Shown here piece by piece: positions 1-7,629 of a DNA stretch of 64,000 nt; within the stretch, counting starts at the first letter, position 1; each line of letters opens with the position of its first letter. The position numbers and the translations under genes are program-made. The DNA comes from Rhodobacter sp. (GTDB lineage: Bacteria; Pseudomonadota; Alphaproteobacteria; Rhodobacterales; Rhodobacteraceae). The notes below the pieces were generated by a model that had not been told where the DNA came from, did no database searches, and saw nothing but the letters and a program-made list of their open reading frames with translations. The stretch lies in assembly GCA_027484145.1 (NCBI GenBank), contig JAIXUH010000002.1:868001-932000 (forward strand). The letters run 5' to 3'.

Positions 1-580
1 GCGCAAGTGCCAGCGTGCCGTGCGCAATCTTTGCGGTCAGGCGGGTCGAGACGCGGGTGTAATCGGCCACCCCGCTTTCGGCCAAAGCCGCCGTGATGGA
101 GCCCAGCCTGCGCACCGCTTCGGGCAGATCCGGCAATCCGGCGGCGGGAAAGACCGACCGAAAGGCCGCCAGGGGAGTGCCGTCGGCCAGCGACACGCCT
201 TCGATGACATGGACCGCCGCGCCGGGGGAAAGCTGTAGGGCGCTCGCCTCGACCCCGTCGCAGGGCCGGGTTTCGACGCGGTTGATCTGGCGCGAGGCGA
301 TGCGGCCCGATGCCGCGATGTTCTGGTGAAAGCGGACCCGGCGCCCAAGCGGATAGTCGGTGGGCCGCCCGGCCACGAACACCCCCGCCCCGCGCCGCGT
401 GTGCACCACCCCTTCGGCCGCAAGGTCCGCCAAGGCATGACGCACGGTATGACGGTTCACGCCAAAGCGCGCCGAAAGCTGTGCCTCGGTCGGCAGTTTG
501 CTGCCCGCGGGATAATGCCCTTCGGCAATGTCCCCGCGCAGGGTATCGGCGATGGATTTCCAGATCGGGCTGCGCGCCAC
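1..580 (-). CDS. phnF: PhnF-type GntR/HutC-family transcriptional regulator (partial, cut by left edge)
   Basis: This reverse-strand frame starts at a GTG (578-580) and reads VARSPIWKSIADTLRGDI. An N-terminal winged helix of the GntR type follows (HTVRHALADLAAEGVVHTRRGAGVFV), then a UTRA-like effector domain (VETRPCDGVEASALQLSPGA, YTRVSTRLTAK). The C-terminal part runs off the window. An in-frame stop just upstream leaves GTG as the only plausible start. It diverges from phnG and faces a perfect palindrome at 644-675, so autoregulation and repression of the C-P lyase operon is the natural inference, as for known PhnF proteins. The effector cannot be read from the sequence. Confidence 0.85.
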   Translation of the reverse strand, partial: MARSPIWKSIADTLRGDIAEGHYPAGSKLPTEAQLSARFGVNRHTVRHALADLAAEGVVHTRRGAGVFVAGRPTDYPLGRRVRFHQNIAASGRIASRQINRVETRPCDGVEASALQLSPGAAVHVIEGVSLADGTPLAAFRSVFPAAGLPDLPEAVRRLGSITAALAESGVADYTRVSTRLTAKIAHGTLALA

Positions 581-587
581 GGGGCAC

Positions 588-605
588 CTGTCATCAAAGT
601 TTCAC
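588..605 (+). promoter_or_regulatory. Degenerate Pho-box-like element upstream of phnG
   Basis: A perfect CTGTCAT half-site (588-594) is followed after four bases by the weaker GTTTCAC (599-605). This is the 11-base period of PhoB boxes, but the second repeat matches at only four of seven positions. The element lies beside the phnF start, so it could act on either divergent gene. Weak on its own; it is listed because CTGTCAT recurs upstream of other phosphorus genes in this window. Confidence 0.3.
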
Positions 606-643
606 AACTCACACCTTGCCGCGACTCGCCGGGAGGGGTAAGG

Positions 644-675
644 ATTTGTCTAGTTGTATAGTATACTAGACAAAT
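644..675. promoter_or_regulatory. Probable PhnF operator between phnF and phnG
   Basis: Two perfect 11-base arms, ATTTGTCTAGT (644-654) and ACTAGACAAAT (665-675), flank a ten-base AT-rich spacer that contains TATAGT. The arm centres are 21 bases apart, about two helical turns, as expected for a dimeric winged-helix repressor. GTCTAGAC-like cores are typical of HutC/PhnF operators. It sits in the divergent phnF-phnG intergenic region, about 40 bases before phnG. Confidence 0.75.
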
Positions 676-714
676 CTGCAAGCTGTCGAGATGCCGATGA
701 AAAGGAACGAAACC

Positions 715-1152
715 ATGTCCGAACCGGCGGCCCGCAAGGGCTGGATGGGCCTTCTGGCCCGCGCTGAGGCTGGTCGTCTGGCCAGCCTTGTGCCCGACCT
801 GCCCGCGCATCAGGTGCTGCGCGCGCCCGAAGTGGGTGCCGTGATGGTGCAGGGCCGCGTCGGCGGCACTGGTGGGCCGTTCAACCTTGGTGAAATGACG
901 GTCACGCGCTGTTCAGTGCGACTGGATGGCGGGGTTGTGGGCCATGCGTATGTGCAGGGGCGCGACCGTGACCATGCGACCCGAGCGGCGGTCGTGGATG
1001 CGCTGATGCAGACCGACGATGCGCCAAGGGTGCAGGCCGATGTTCTGGCCCCCTTGCGCGCCGAGGAAGACGCCCGTCGCCAGACCCGTGCGGCCAAGGC
1101 TGCCGCCACGCGGGTCGAGTTTTTCACGATGGTGCGGGGAGAGGATAAATGA
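715..1152 (+). CDS. phnG: PhnG, C-P lyase core complex subunit
   Basis: A 145-residue protein matching the phosphonate C-P lyase subunit PhnG (RKGWMGLLARAEAGRLASL at the N-terminus, GEMTVTRCSVRL and GHAYVQGRDRDHA in the middle). In the family, PhnG joins PhnH, PhnI and PhnJ in the core complex, and PhnI with PhnG, H and L exchanges the adenine of ATP for the phosphonate. I chose ATG 715 because AGGAACG lies just ahead of it; an in-frame ATG at 691 would add eight residues. It is the first gene of the operon and overlaps phnH by four bases. Confidence 0.93.
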   Translation: MSEPAARKGWMGLLARAEAGRLASLVPDLPAHQVLRAPEVGAVMVQGRVGGTGGPFNLGEMTVTRCSVRLDGGVVGHAYVQGRDRDHATRAAVVDALMQTDDAPRVQADVLAPLRAEEDARRQTRAAKAAATRVEFFTMVRGEDK

Positions 1153-1727
1153 GCGGCTTTGCCCCGGATGCACTTTTGGGCGGCTTTGCCGATGCGCCCC
1201 TGCAATCGTCACATGCGTTTCGCGCCATTCTGACTGCCCTGTCGCGCCCCGGCACGTTGGCCGAGGTATCGGGTGCCACGCCGCCCGCGCCGTTGTCGCC
1301 CGCCGCCGGTGCGGTGCTGCTGACGCTGGTCGATGGCACCACGCCCTTGCACCTTGCCGGCGATGCCGATTGCGCGGCGGTGCGCGCTTGGGTGACCTTT
1401 CACTGTGGCGCCCCACTGGTGGCTGCGGGTGATGCGGCCTTTGCCATCGGGACATGGGCCGCGCTGTGCCCGGTGGACCGATTTGCCATTGGCACCGGGG
1501 CTTACCCGGACCGTGCGGCCACGCTGATCGTCGAGATGCCCACGCTTTCGGCCACCGGCCCGCGCCTGACCGGCCCCGGCATTGAAAGCGCGGCACATCT
1601 TTCGCTGCCCGAGGTTGCGGCCTTTCGCGAGAACCGCGCGCTGTTCCCGCTGGGGTTTGACACCATCCTGACCTGTGGCACGCGCATCGCCGCCCTGCCC
1701 CGGTCCACCGTTGTGGAGGCTGTCTGA
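1149..1727 (+). CDS. phnH: PhnH, C-P lyase core complex subunit
   Basis: A 192-residue protein with the PhnH hallmarks: an N-terminal FRAILTALSRPGTLAEV stretch, a central LTLVDGTTPLHL strand and a C-terminal LSLPEVAAFRENRALFPLGFD segment. PhnH is a PLP-transferase-like fold without cofactor that joins PhnG, I and J in ribose-1-phosphonate-5-triphosphate formation. The start overlaps the phnG stop by four bases, and its own stop shares one base with the phnI start, so translational coupling is likely. Confidence 0.93.
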   Translation: MSGFAPDALLGGFADAPLQSSHAFRAILTALSRPGTLAEVSGATPPAPLSPAAGAVLLTLVDGTTPLHLAGDADCAAVRAWVTFHCGAPLVAAGDAAFAIGTWAALCPVDRFAIGTGAYPDRAATLIVEMPTLSATGPRLTGPGIESAAHLSLPEVAAFRENRALFPLGFDTILTCGTRIAALPRSTVVEAV

Positions 1728-2809
1728 TGTATGTTGCCGTCAAGGGTGGCGAACGCGCCATCGACAATGCCCATGCCTTTCTGGCCGAAGAGCGCCGGGG
1801 CGACCCGTTGGTGCCGGAACTGTCGGTTGCGCAGATCCGCGAGCAGATGGCGCTGGCGGTGAACCGGGTAATGGCCGAAGGTTCGTTGTATGACCCCGAT
1901 CTGGCTGCACTGGCGATCAAACAATCGCGCGGCGACCTGATCGAGGCGGTATTCCTGATCCGCGCCTATCGTACCACCTTGCCGCGCATCGGGGCTTCGC
2001 GCCCGATTGATACGGCAGACATGGCCGTCTGCCGCCGCGTGTCGGCCACCTTTAAGGATTTGCCCGGCGGGCAGGTTCTGGGGCCGACCTTCGATTACAC
2101 CCATCGTTTGCTGGATTTCGCGTTGGCTGCCGAAGGGCTGCCCCCGGTGGCCCCCACCGCACCTGTGCGCGATGAGGCGGTGCCGCATGTGACGGGTCTG
2201 CTGGACCGTGACGGGCTGATCGAACAGGCGCTGACCGATGACACGGCCCCGCCCGACCTGACGCGTGAACCGCTGGAACTGCCCGCCTCCCGTGCCCTGC
2301 GCTTGCAGGCCCTGACGCGCGGGGATGAAGGGTTCATCCTTGGCCTCGCCTATTCCACTCAGCGTGGCTATGGCCGCACCCACGCCTTTGTCGGCGAGTT
2401 GCGGATTGGCACCGTGGCGGTGGAAATGGACATTCCCGAACTGGGGTTCGCAATCGAAATTGGCGAAGTTGAAGTGACGGAATGTGAGACCGTCAACCAG
2501 TTCAAGGGATCAAAGACCGAACCACCGCAATTCACGCGCGGCTATGGGCTGGTCTTTGGTCAGACCGAGCGCAAAGCCATTTCCATGAGTCTGGTGGACC
2601 GTGCCCTGCGCTGGAAGGAACTGGGCGAGGATTATGATGGCGTGCCCGCACAGGATGAGGAGTTTGTCCTGTATCACTGCGACAACATTCAGGCGACGGG
2701 GTTCCTCGAACATATCAAGCTGCCGCACTACGTTGATTTTCAGGCAGAACTTGAACTTGTCCGCCGCCTGCGGTCTGAGGCCATGGCGCTGCGCGAGGCT
2801 GCCGAATGA
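1727..2809 (+). CDS. phnI: PhnI, nucleosidase/transferase subunit of C-P lyase
   Basis: A 360-residue protein of the normal PhnI length. It begins MYVAVKGGERAIDNAHAFLAE and carries the conserved GYGRTHAFVGELRIG, CETVNQFKGSKTEPPQFTRG and DYDGVPAQDEEFVLYHCDNIQATGF regions. PhnI catalyses attachment of the phosphonate to C1 of ATP ribose with release of adenine. It directly follows phnH. The 210 bases between its end and phnJ are occupied on the other strand by a small membrane ORF, so the tight coupling seen earlier in the operon is broken here. Confidence 0.95.
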   Translation: MYVAVKGGERAIDNAHAFLAEERRGDPLVPELSVAQIREQMALAVNRVMAEGSLYDPDLAALAIKQSRGDLIEAVFLIRAYRTTLPRIGASRPIDTADMAVCRRVSATFKDLPGGQVLGPTFDYTHRLLDFALAAEGLPPVAPTAPVRDEAVPHVTGLLDRDGLIEQALTDDTAPPDLTREPLELPASRALRLQALTRGDEGFILGLAYSTQRGYGRTHAFVGELRIGTVAVEMDIPELGFAIEIGEVEVTECETVNQFKGSKTEPPQFTRGYGLVFGQTERKAISMSLVDRALRWKELGEDYDGVPAQDEEFVLYHCDNIQATGFLEHIKLPHYVDFQAELELVRRLRSEAMALREAAE

Positions 2810-2817
2810 CCCCCTGT

Positions 2818-3021
2818 TCAAGGCCAGTGGGTGGTGCGGTCAATCTTGTCGCGCAGGCGGATCATGGCGCGAAAGAACGCCCGCCCACGCAACCACAGCA
2901 AAAACAGCATAGGCCCCAAGACCACCGCCGCGATCAGCGCCAAGAGCCCAATGCTGGCCACGGTATCAAAGCTGAACCCCTGCACGGCTTCCCCCATTTG
3001 CCACAACGGACGGCGTGACAT
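2818..3021 (-). CDS. Small single-span membrane protein antisense within the phn operon
   Basis: A 67-residue ORF with one strong transmembrane helix (GLLALIAAVVLGPMLFLLWL, about residues 25-44) followed by a basic, amphipathic C-terminus (RGRAFFRAMIRLRDKIDR). It fits almost exactly between phnI and phnJ. Its ATG shares the palindrome CATG with the phnJ start, so its leader would lie antisense inside phnJ. No clear Shine-Dalgarno site is visible. The hydrophobic pattern is unlike a chance shadow, and I lean towards a real gene, but no family is recognised. It could instead be non-coding spacer or an antisense transcript. Confidence 0.45.
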   Translation of the reverse strand: MSRRPLWQMGEAVQGFSFDTVASIGLLALIAAVVLGPMLFLLWLRGRAFFRAMIRLRDKIDRTTHWP

Positions 3022-3889
3022 GACCGAGTATAACTTCGCCTATCTGGATGAACAGACCAAACGCATGATCCGCCGCGCTATCCTGAAAGGGGTGGCTGTG
3101 CCGGGCTATCAGGTGCCCTTTGCCAGCCGCGAGATGCCGATGCCTTACGGCTGGGGCACGGGCGGTGTGCAGGTGACGGCGGCGTGCCTGACGCCCGATG
3201 ACACGCTGAAGGTGATCGATCAGGGTGCAGATGACACCACAAACGCGGTCAGCATCCGCAAGTTCTTTCAGCGCACGGCCGGGGTTGCGGTCACGGAATC
3301 GACGCCCGAGGCGACGATGATCCAGACCCGCCACCGCATTCCGGAAACCGCGCTGACCGAAGGGCAGATCCTTGTCTATCAGGTGCCGATCCCGGAACCC
3401 CTGCGCTTTCTGGAACCGCGCGAGACGGAAACCCGCAAGATGCACGAGTTGGAAGAATACGGCCTGATGCATGTGAAGCTGTATGAAGATATCGCGCGGC
3501 ATGGCGAGATTGCCACCAGCTATGCCTATCCGGTCAAGGTAGAGGGTCGCTATGTGATGGACCCTTCGCCCATTCCAAAGTTCGACAACCCCAAACTTGG
3601 CGGCTCGGCCGCGCTGCAACTGTTCGGCGCAGGGCGCGAACAACGTATCTATGCGCTGCCGCCGTATACGCAGGTCGTCAGCCTCGATTTTGACGACCAC
3701 CCCTTTGCCGCCAGCAAGGCGCCGCATGACTGCGATCTGTGCGGCGCCAAGGAAAGCTATCTGGATGAGGTCATCACCGATGACCGGGGCAGCCGGATGT
3801 ATGTCTGCTCGGACACCGACTTTTGCGCCGGGCGGCGTGGGCATGGCCATGTCGGGCGGCTTGGCGTGCCGATGGAAGGAACCGCATGA
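3020..3889 (+). CDS. phnJ: PhnJ, radical-SAM C-P lyase
   Basis: A 289-residue PhnJ with every visible catalytic feature. The glycyl-radical loop is in VPGYQVPFASREMPMPYGWG (Gly29, matching E. coli Gly32 by offset). The four cysteines are C238, C241, C263 and C269, in the family spacing CX2CX21CX5C, which differs from classical radical-SAM CX3CX2C. It cleaves the C-P bond of 5-phosphoribosyl-1-phosphonate to the 1,2-cyclic phosphate and alkane. The start ATG 3020 begins MTEYNFAYLDEQTKRMIRRA as in the family. The stop overlaps the phnK start by four bases. Confidence 0.96.
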   Translation: MTEYNFAYLDEQTKRMIRRAILKGVAVPGYQVPFASREMPMPYGWGTGGVQVTAACLTPDDTLKVIDQGADDTTNAVSIRKFFQRTAGVAVTESTPEATMIQTRHRIPETALTEGQILVYQVPIPEPLRFLEPRETETRKMHELEEYGLMHVKLYEDIARHGEIATSYAYPVKVEGRYVMDPSPIPKFDNPKLGGSAALQLFGAGREQRIYALPPYTQVVSLDFDDHPFAASKAPHDCDLCGAKESYLDEVITDDRGSRMYVCSDTDFCAGRRGHGHVGRLGVPMEGTA

Positions 3890-4689
3890 TGGGACAATTG
3901 GCAATCACCCCGATGGCGCAGGATGTGCCGCTGTTGCAGGTGGATGGCGTGACCAAACGCTATGGTCAGCGGATCGGCTGCGCGGATGTGTCGTTCGACC
4001 TGTTCCCCGGCGAGGTGCTGGGGATCGTGGGCGAATCCGGCTCTGGTAAATCGACGCTGCTGTCCTGTCTTGCCGGGCATCTGCGCCCCGATCTGGGCCG
4101 CGTGATGTTTGATACCGCGCAGGGGCCAAAAGACACGCTGACCATGTCGGAAACCGAACGCCGCCGCCTGATGCGCACCGACTGGGCCTATGTCCACCAG
4201 AACCCGCGCGACGGGTTGCGGATGGGCGTCTCCGCCGGTGGCAACGTGGGTGAGCGGCTGATGGCCGTGGGGGCGCGCCACTATGGCAGCATCCGCGATT
4301 CGGCAACCGACTGGCTGACCCGTGTCGAGATTTCCGCCGAACGCATCGATGACCGTCCTTCGGCTTTTTCCGGCGGCATGCAGCAACGCCTGCAGATCGC
4401 GCGCAATCTGGTGACCGGCCCGCGCCTTGTGTTCATGGACGAACCCACGGGCGGCCTTGATGTTTCGGTGCAGGCGCGGCTTTTGGACCTGTTGCGCGGA
4501 CTTGTGCGCGACATGGGGCTGTCGGCCATCATCGTCACGCATGACCTTGCCGTGGTGCGCCTTTTGGCCGACCGGCTCATGGTGATGAAATCGGGCCGCG
4601 TGGTGGAACAGGGCTTGACCGATCAGGTCTTGGATGACCCGCAACATGCCTATACGCAACTGCTGGTATCGTCCGTCCTGCAGGTGTGA
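3886..4689 (+). CDS. phnK: PhnK, ABC-type ATPase of the C-P lyase complex
   Basis: A 267-residue ABC ATPase. Walker A is GESGSGKST, the signature is SGGMQQR, Walker B is LVFMDEP and the switch histidine is in VTHDLAVV. PhnK binds the PhnGHIJ core on the PhnJ surface and is thought to drive conformational change; it has no membrane partner. Two adjacent ATGs (3886, 3889) are possible starts. I use the first, behind GGAAGGAACC and overlapping the phnJ stop. The reading is typical of PhnK rather than of a dipeptide importer because it directly follows phnJ. Confidence 0.92.
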   Translation: MMGQLAITPMAQDVPLLQVDGVTKRYGQRIGCADVSFDLFPGEVLGIVGESGSGKSTLLSCLAGHLRPDLGRVMFDTAQGPKDTLTMSETERRRLMRTDWAYVHQNPRDGLRMGVSAGGNVGERLMAVGARHYGSIRDSATDWLTRVEISAERIDDRPSAFSGGMQQRLQIARNLVTGPRLVFMDEPTGGLDVSVQARLLDLLRGLVRDMGLSAIIVTHDLAVVRLLADRLMVMKSGRVVEQGLTDQVLDDPQHAYTQLLVSSVLQV

Positions 4690-4693
4690 CCCC

Positions 4694-5644
4694 ATGATGT
4701 TTGCCTATACCCAAGATGGCGCGCGGCTGCGCAAGCTGCCCGTCGACAGCCCCCCGACCGATGCGCAGTGGATCGATCTGTATCGCCCACTTCCCGCGCA
4801 GGTCGAGGTGGTGCGCGCCCTTGGGGTCGATGTGCCCACCCTTGCCGATATGGAAGAGATCGAAATCTCCAACCGGCTCTATCGGGAAAATGGCATCGAC
4901 TATCTGACTGTCGTGCTGCCGGGGATGAGCGAATCCAAGCAGCCCACGTCTGGGCCGGTGTGCTTTATCTTGGCAGCAGATCGGCTGATTACCGTGCGCC
5001 ATCATGCGCCGCGCCCGTTCGAAACCTATCCTGACCGCGCCGACAAGGTCGGTCCGGGTTGCCACGGGCCGCACCAGATTTTCCTGTCGCTGATCGAGGA
5101 AATCGTGGGGCGTCTGGCTGACATTCTTGAAAATGCTGGCCGCGCGCTGGATGGGCTGACGGCCAAGATGTTTGAGGAAGGTGCCCGCGCCACCGATCAG
5201 GTCCTGCAAGAGGGGCTGAAGGCGGTCGCGCGCGAGGCCGACTTGCTGGGCCGCGTGCGGCTTGGGCTTTTGACCGTGGAACGCGCGGTCAGCTATTTCG
5301 GGCAGTCACTGGGCACAGCCGACCTTTTGCGCCCGGTGGTCAAAGGGATCATGCGCGATATTCAGGCGCTAGAGGTGCATGCCGACTACTTGAATGGTCG
5401 CCTTGCCATGGCATCCGATGTGACACTGGGCATGGTGAACCTGACCCAGAACAAAACGGTCAAGATCGTGTCGGTCGTGGCAGTGATCTTCCTGCCGCCG
5501 ACGGTGATCGCCTCGGCCTATGGCATGAACTTCGCCAATATGCCCGAGTTGGACTGGCGCTTTGGCTATCCGATGGCGATTGCGATGATGGTCGCCTCGG
5601 CCGTCGGAACCTATCTTTTCTTCAAATGGAGGCGTTGGCTATGA
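4694..5644 (+). CDS. CorA-family divalent cation channel inside the phn operon
   Basis: A 316-residue CorA/ZntB-type protein. It has an N-terminal cytoplasmic alpha/beta domain (VPTLADMEEIEISNRLYRENG), a long central helix region, TM1 ending in the channel signature YGMNF (in ASAYGMNFANMPELDW) and TM2 (PMAIAMMVASAVGTYLFF) with a basic RRW tail. These proteins pass Mg2+ or related divalent cations. It starts five bases after phnK and its stop overlaps the phnL start, so it is cotranscribed and probably coupled. CorA is not a component of the known C-P lyase. A link through Mg-ATP demand or metal-phosphonate chemistry is my inference. The start is one of two ATGs at 4694/4697. Confidence 0.9.
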   Translation: MMFAYTQDGARLRKLPVDSPPTDAQWIDLYRPLPAQVEVVRALGVDVPTLADMEEIEISNRLYRENGIDYLTVVLPGMSESKQPTSGPVCFILAADRLITVRHHAPRPFETYPDRADKVGPGCHGPHQIFLSLIEEIVGRLADILENAGRALDGLTAKMFEEGARATDQVLQEGLKAVAREADLLGRVRLGLLTVERAVSYFGQSLGTADLLRPVVKGIMRDIQALEVHADYLNGRLAMASDVTLGMVNLTQNKTVKIVSVVAVIFLPPTVIASAYGMNFANMPELDWRFGYPMAIAMMVASAVGTYLFFKWRRWL

Positions 5645-6345
5645 CGCAAGCATCCGGCCCGATGATCGAGATTTCCGGCCTGTCCAAGACGTTCACGTTG
5701 CACAATCAGAACGCCGCGCAAATCCCTGTTATGGCAGGAGGATCGCTGTCGGTGGCGGCGGGAGAATGTGTGGGGTTGATTGGCCAGTCGGGGGCCGGAA
5801 AGTCCACCCTGATGCGGATGATCTATGGCAATTACCTTGCCGCCAGTGGGCAGATCGTGGTGGCCGGGGTCAATGTGGCGCAGGCAGAACCGCGCCAGAT
5901 CATCCGGCTCCGGCGCGAAACGCTGGGCTATGTGAGCCAGTTCCTGCGCGTGGTGCCGCGCGTGCCCACCGTGGATGTGGTGGCCGAACCACTCTTGGTG
6001 CTGGGGGTTGCCGCCGATGTGGCCCGCGCCCGTGCCGAAAGCCTGCTGGCCCGGCTGAACATTCCGCAGCGTTTGTGGTCCTTATCGCCCACGACCTTTT
6101 CGGGGGGCGAACAGCAGCGCGTGAACATCGCACGCGGCTTTGCCCATGGCTATCCGGTGCTGCTTTTGGACGAACCCACCGCCAGTCTTGACGCCACCAA
6201 CCGCGAGGTGGTGCTGACCCTGATCGAAGAGGCCAAGGCGCGAGGCGCGGCGATCGTCGGCATCTTTCACGACGAAGGCGCGCGCAACCGTGTTTGCGAC
6301 CGCGTTGTCGATGTCACGGGCTTTACCCCCAAGGCCGCTGCATGA
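5641..6345 (+). CDS. phnL: PhnL, ABC-type ATPase of the C-P lyase complex
   Basis: A 234-residue ABC ATPase. Walker A is GQSGAGKST, the signature is SGGEQQR, Walker B is VLLLDEP, and the expected switch region reads GIFHDEGARNRVCDR, a PhnL hallmark. PhnL binds on PhnK in the C-P lyase holo-complex and is needed for the nucleosidase step. The start ATG 5641 is chosen because GGAGG lies eight bases upstream and it forms an ATGA overlap with the CorA stop. An in-frame ATG at 5626 would add five residues. It overlaps phnN by four bases. Confidence 0.93.
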   Translation: MTQASGPMIEISGLSKTFTLHNQNAAQIPVMAGGSLSVAAGECVGLIGQSGAGKSTLMRMIYGNYLAASGQIVVAGVNVAQAEPRQIIRLRRETLGYVSQFLRVVPRVPTVDVVAEPLLVLGVAADVARARAESLLARLNIPQRLWSLSPTTFSGGEQQRVNIARGFAHGYPVLLLDEPTASLDATNREVVLTLIEEAKARGAAIVGIFHDEGARNRVCDRVVDVTGFTPKAAA

Positions 6346-6878
6346 CACGGCTGATTGCCATCGTCGGCCCTTCGGGGGCGGGCAAGGATACGCTGATCAA
6401 CGGCGCTTGCGCGGCGATGCCGCAGGTGCGCCGGGTGCGGCGCGTCATCACCCGCCCGGAATCAGCAGGGGGCGAGGATTTCGAGGGCGTGACGGAGGCT
6501 GTTTTCTCGGATCGGCTGGCAGCAGGAGAGTTTGCCCTGCACTGGCCCGCGCATGGCCTGCGTTATGGCATCCCGCGTGCAGCGCTGCAGGAACCGGGCA
6601 TCGTGGTGTTCAACGGCAGCCGCGCCGGGCTGGAGGACGCAAAGGCCCAGTTCCCGGCGTTGGAGGTGATCCTGATCACCGCGCCGCGCGATGTGCTGAT
6701 GGGGCGACTGCTGGCACGGGGGCGCGAGACGGCTGAGGATGTGGCCCGCCGGCTGGACAGGTCAGACCTGCCGCTGCCCGAAGCCCTGTCGCCGCGCGTT
6801 GTGGTGAACGATGCCGATGAAGCCACCGGCATTGCGCGCCTGATCGCCGCCCTTCAGCCCGACAGGGGCACGCGGTGA
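6342..6878 (+). CDS. phnN: PhnN, ribose 1,5-bisphosphate phosphokinase
   Basis: A 178-residue P-loop kinase related to guanylate kinases. The Walker A is GPSGAGKDT, followed by RRVITRPESAGGEDFEGV, a substrate loop typical of PhnN. It converts ribose 1,5-bisphosphate to PRPP, completing recycling of the ribose released by C-P lyase. The start ATGA overlaps the phnL stop. The 3' end overlaps the convergent DUF1045 gene by 25 bases, so the two transcripts must be antisense at their ends. Confidence 0.93.
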   Translation: MTRLIAIVGPSGAGKDTLINGACAAMPQVRRVRRVITRPESAGGEDFEGVTEAVFSDRLAAGEFALHWPAHGLRYGIPRAALQEPGIVVFNGSRAGLEDAKAQFPALEVILITAPRDVLMGRLLARGRETAEDVARRLDRSDLPLPEALSPRVVVNDADEATGIARLIAALQPDRGTR

Positions 6879-7534
6879 AGCAGGATGAAACGGCCATCCT
6901 CTGCCTCGCCGAACAGGCACAGGTCCGAGATGATGAAGGGCACCGGCAAGACCCCGGCGAAATGCTGCTGGGCCATGGCCTCGACCGCAGCGATCCGGTC
7001 ATCGGGCACGCGGTCGGTCAGCGTCAGGTGGAACTTGAACTCTTCACAAACGTAAGGATAGCCCCAGCGATCGAGCAACTCGCGCTGACGTTGGGTCAGC
7101 TTTTCGGGGTTGCGGCGGGCGCGGTCCGCCTCGCTCAGCGGGGCGCGGAACACATCCAGCCCCACCACGATTTCATCGGCCAGATCGGACAGCGGCCCCA
7201 GATCGCCGGTGGGCGTCAGCGCGAGCCAGCGGCCGATGCGTTCCAGATGCAGACCATCCAGCCAGACCGGGTTCAGTCGCGACGCCAAAAGCCGCAGCGC
7301 CGCCAGCAGGTTGTCGGGGCCCTGCCCTTCGGCCAACCGGAACGGAGGCTTGATGGTGCCGTGAAAGCCGTATTTGCGCGGCGCCTGTGTCAGATCACGC
7401 AGGTCGGCAAAGGTGGGGTTTTGCGCAGGCTCTGTGCCGGTATCGGGGTTCCATCCCAGCCACTCGGCCGCGTGATCGGCAAAGGCGCCTTTGGGCGGAG
7501 CATAATAGACGGCAAATCGAACATAGTTTTCCAT
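6854..7534 (-). CDS. DUF1045 family 2H phosphoesterase, probable ribose cyclic phosphate phosphodiesterase
   Basis: A 226-residue DUF1045 protein beginning MENYVRFAVYYAPPKGAFAD. It carries the two histidine motifs of the 2H phosphoesterase superfamily: HGTIKPPF (about residue 60) and HLTLTD (about residue 170). The family recurs in C-P lyase loci that lack PhnP, and opening of the 5-phosphoribosyl 1,2-cyclic phosphate has been proposed as its role. No PhnP is seen here, which fits. It is transcribed towards phnN and shares its upstream region, with a Pho-box-like site, with phnM. Confidence 0.85.
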   Translation of the reverse strand: MENYVRFAVYYAPPKGAFADHAAEWLGWNPDTGTEPAQNPTFADLRDLTQAPRKYGFHGTIKPPFRLAEGQGPDNLLAALRLLASRLNPVWLDGLHLERIGRWLALTPTGDLGPLSDLADEIVVGLDVFRAPLSEADRARRNPEKLTQRQRELLDRWGYPYVCEEFKFHLTLTDRVPDDRIAAVEAMAQQHFAGVLPVPFIISDLCLFGEAEDGRFILLHRVPLSG

Positions 7535-7555
7535 GGCAGGCCACCTAGCGCAGGG

Positions 7556-7573
7556 ATGTCACAGGGCTGTGAC
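7556..7573 (+). promoter_or_regulatory. Putative Pho box between DUF1045 gene and phnM
   Basis: ATGTCAC (7556-7562), four bases, then CTGTGAC (7567-7573). The two heptamers resemble the PhoB half-site CTGTCAT (TGT.A core in both) and have the canonical 11-base period. The region also forms a GTCACA/TGTGAC inverted repeat, so another dimeric regulator is possible. It sits in the 95-base divergent region, 21 bases from the DUF1045 start and 56 from phnM. Confidence 0.45.
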
Positions 7574-7629
7574 GCCCTTGTGCCATCAGGCGCCTTTCCG
7601 GCCCTCGCCGCAAGACAGGACAGACAGGA

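Noticed and set aside
588-605. A strict Pho box before phnG
   Set aside because: Only the first half-site is exact and the second is weak, so it is listed as a low-confidence feature and not argued as a separate finding.
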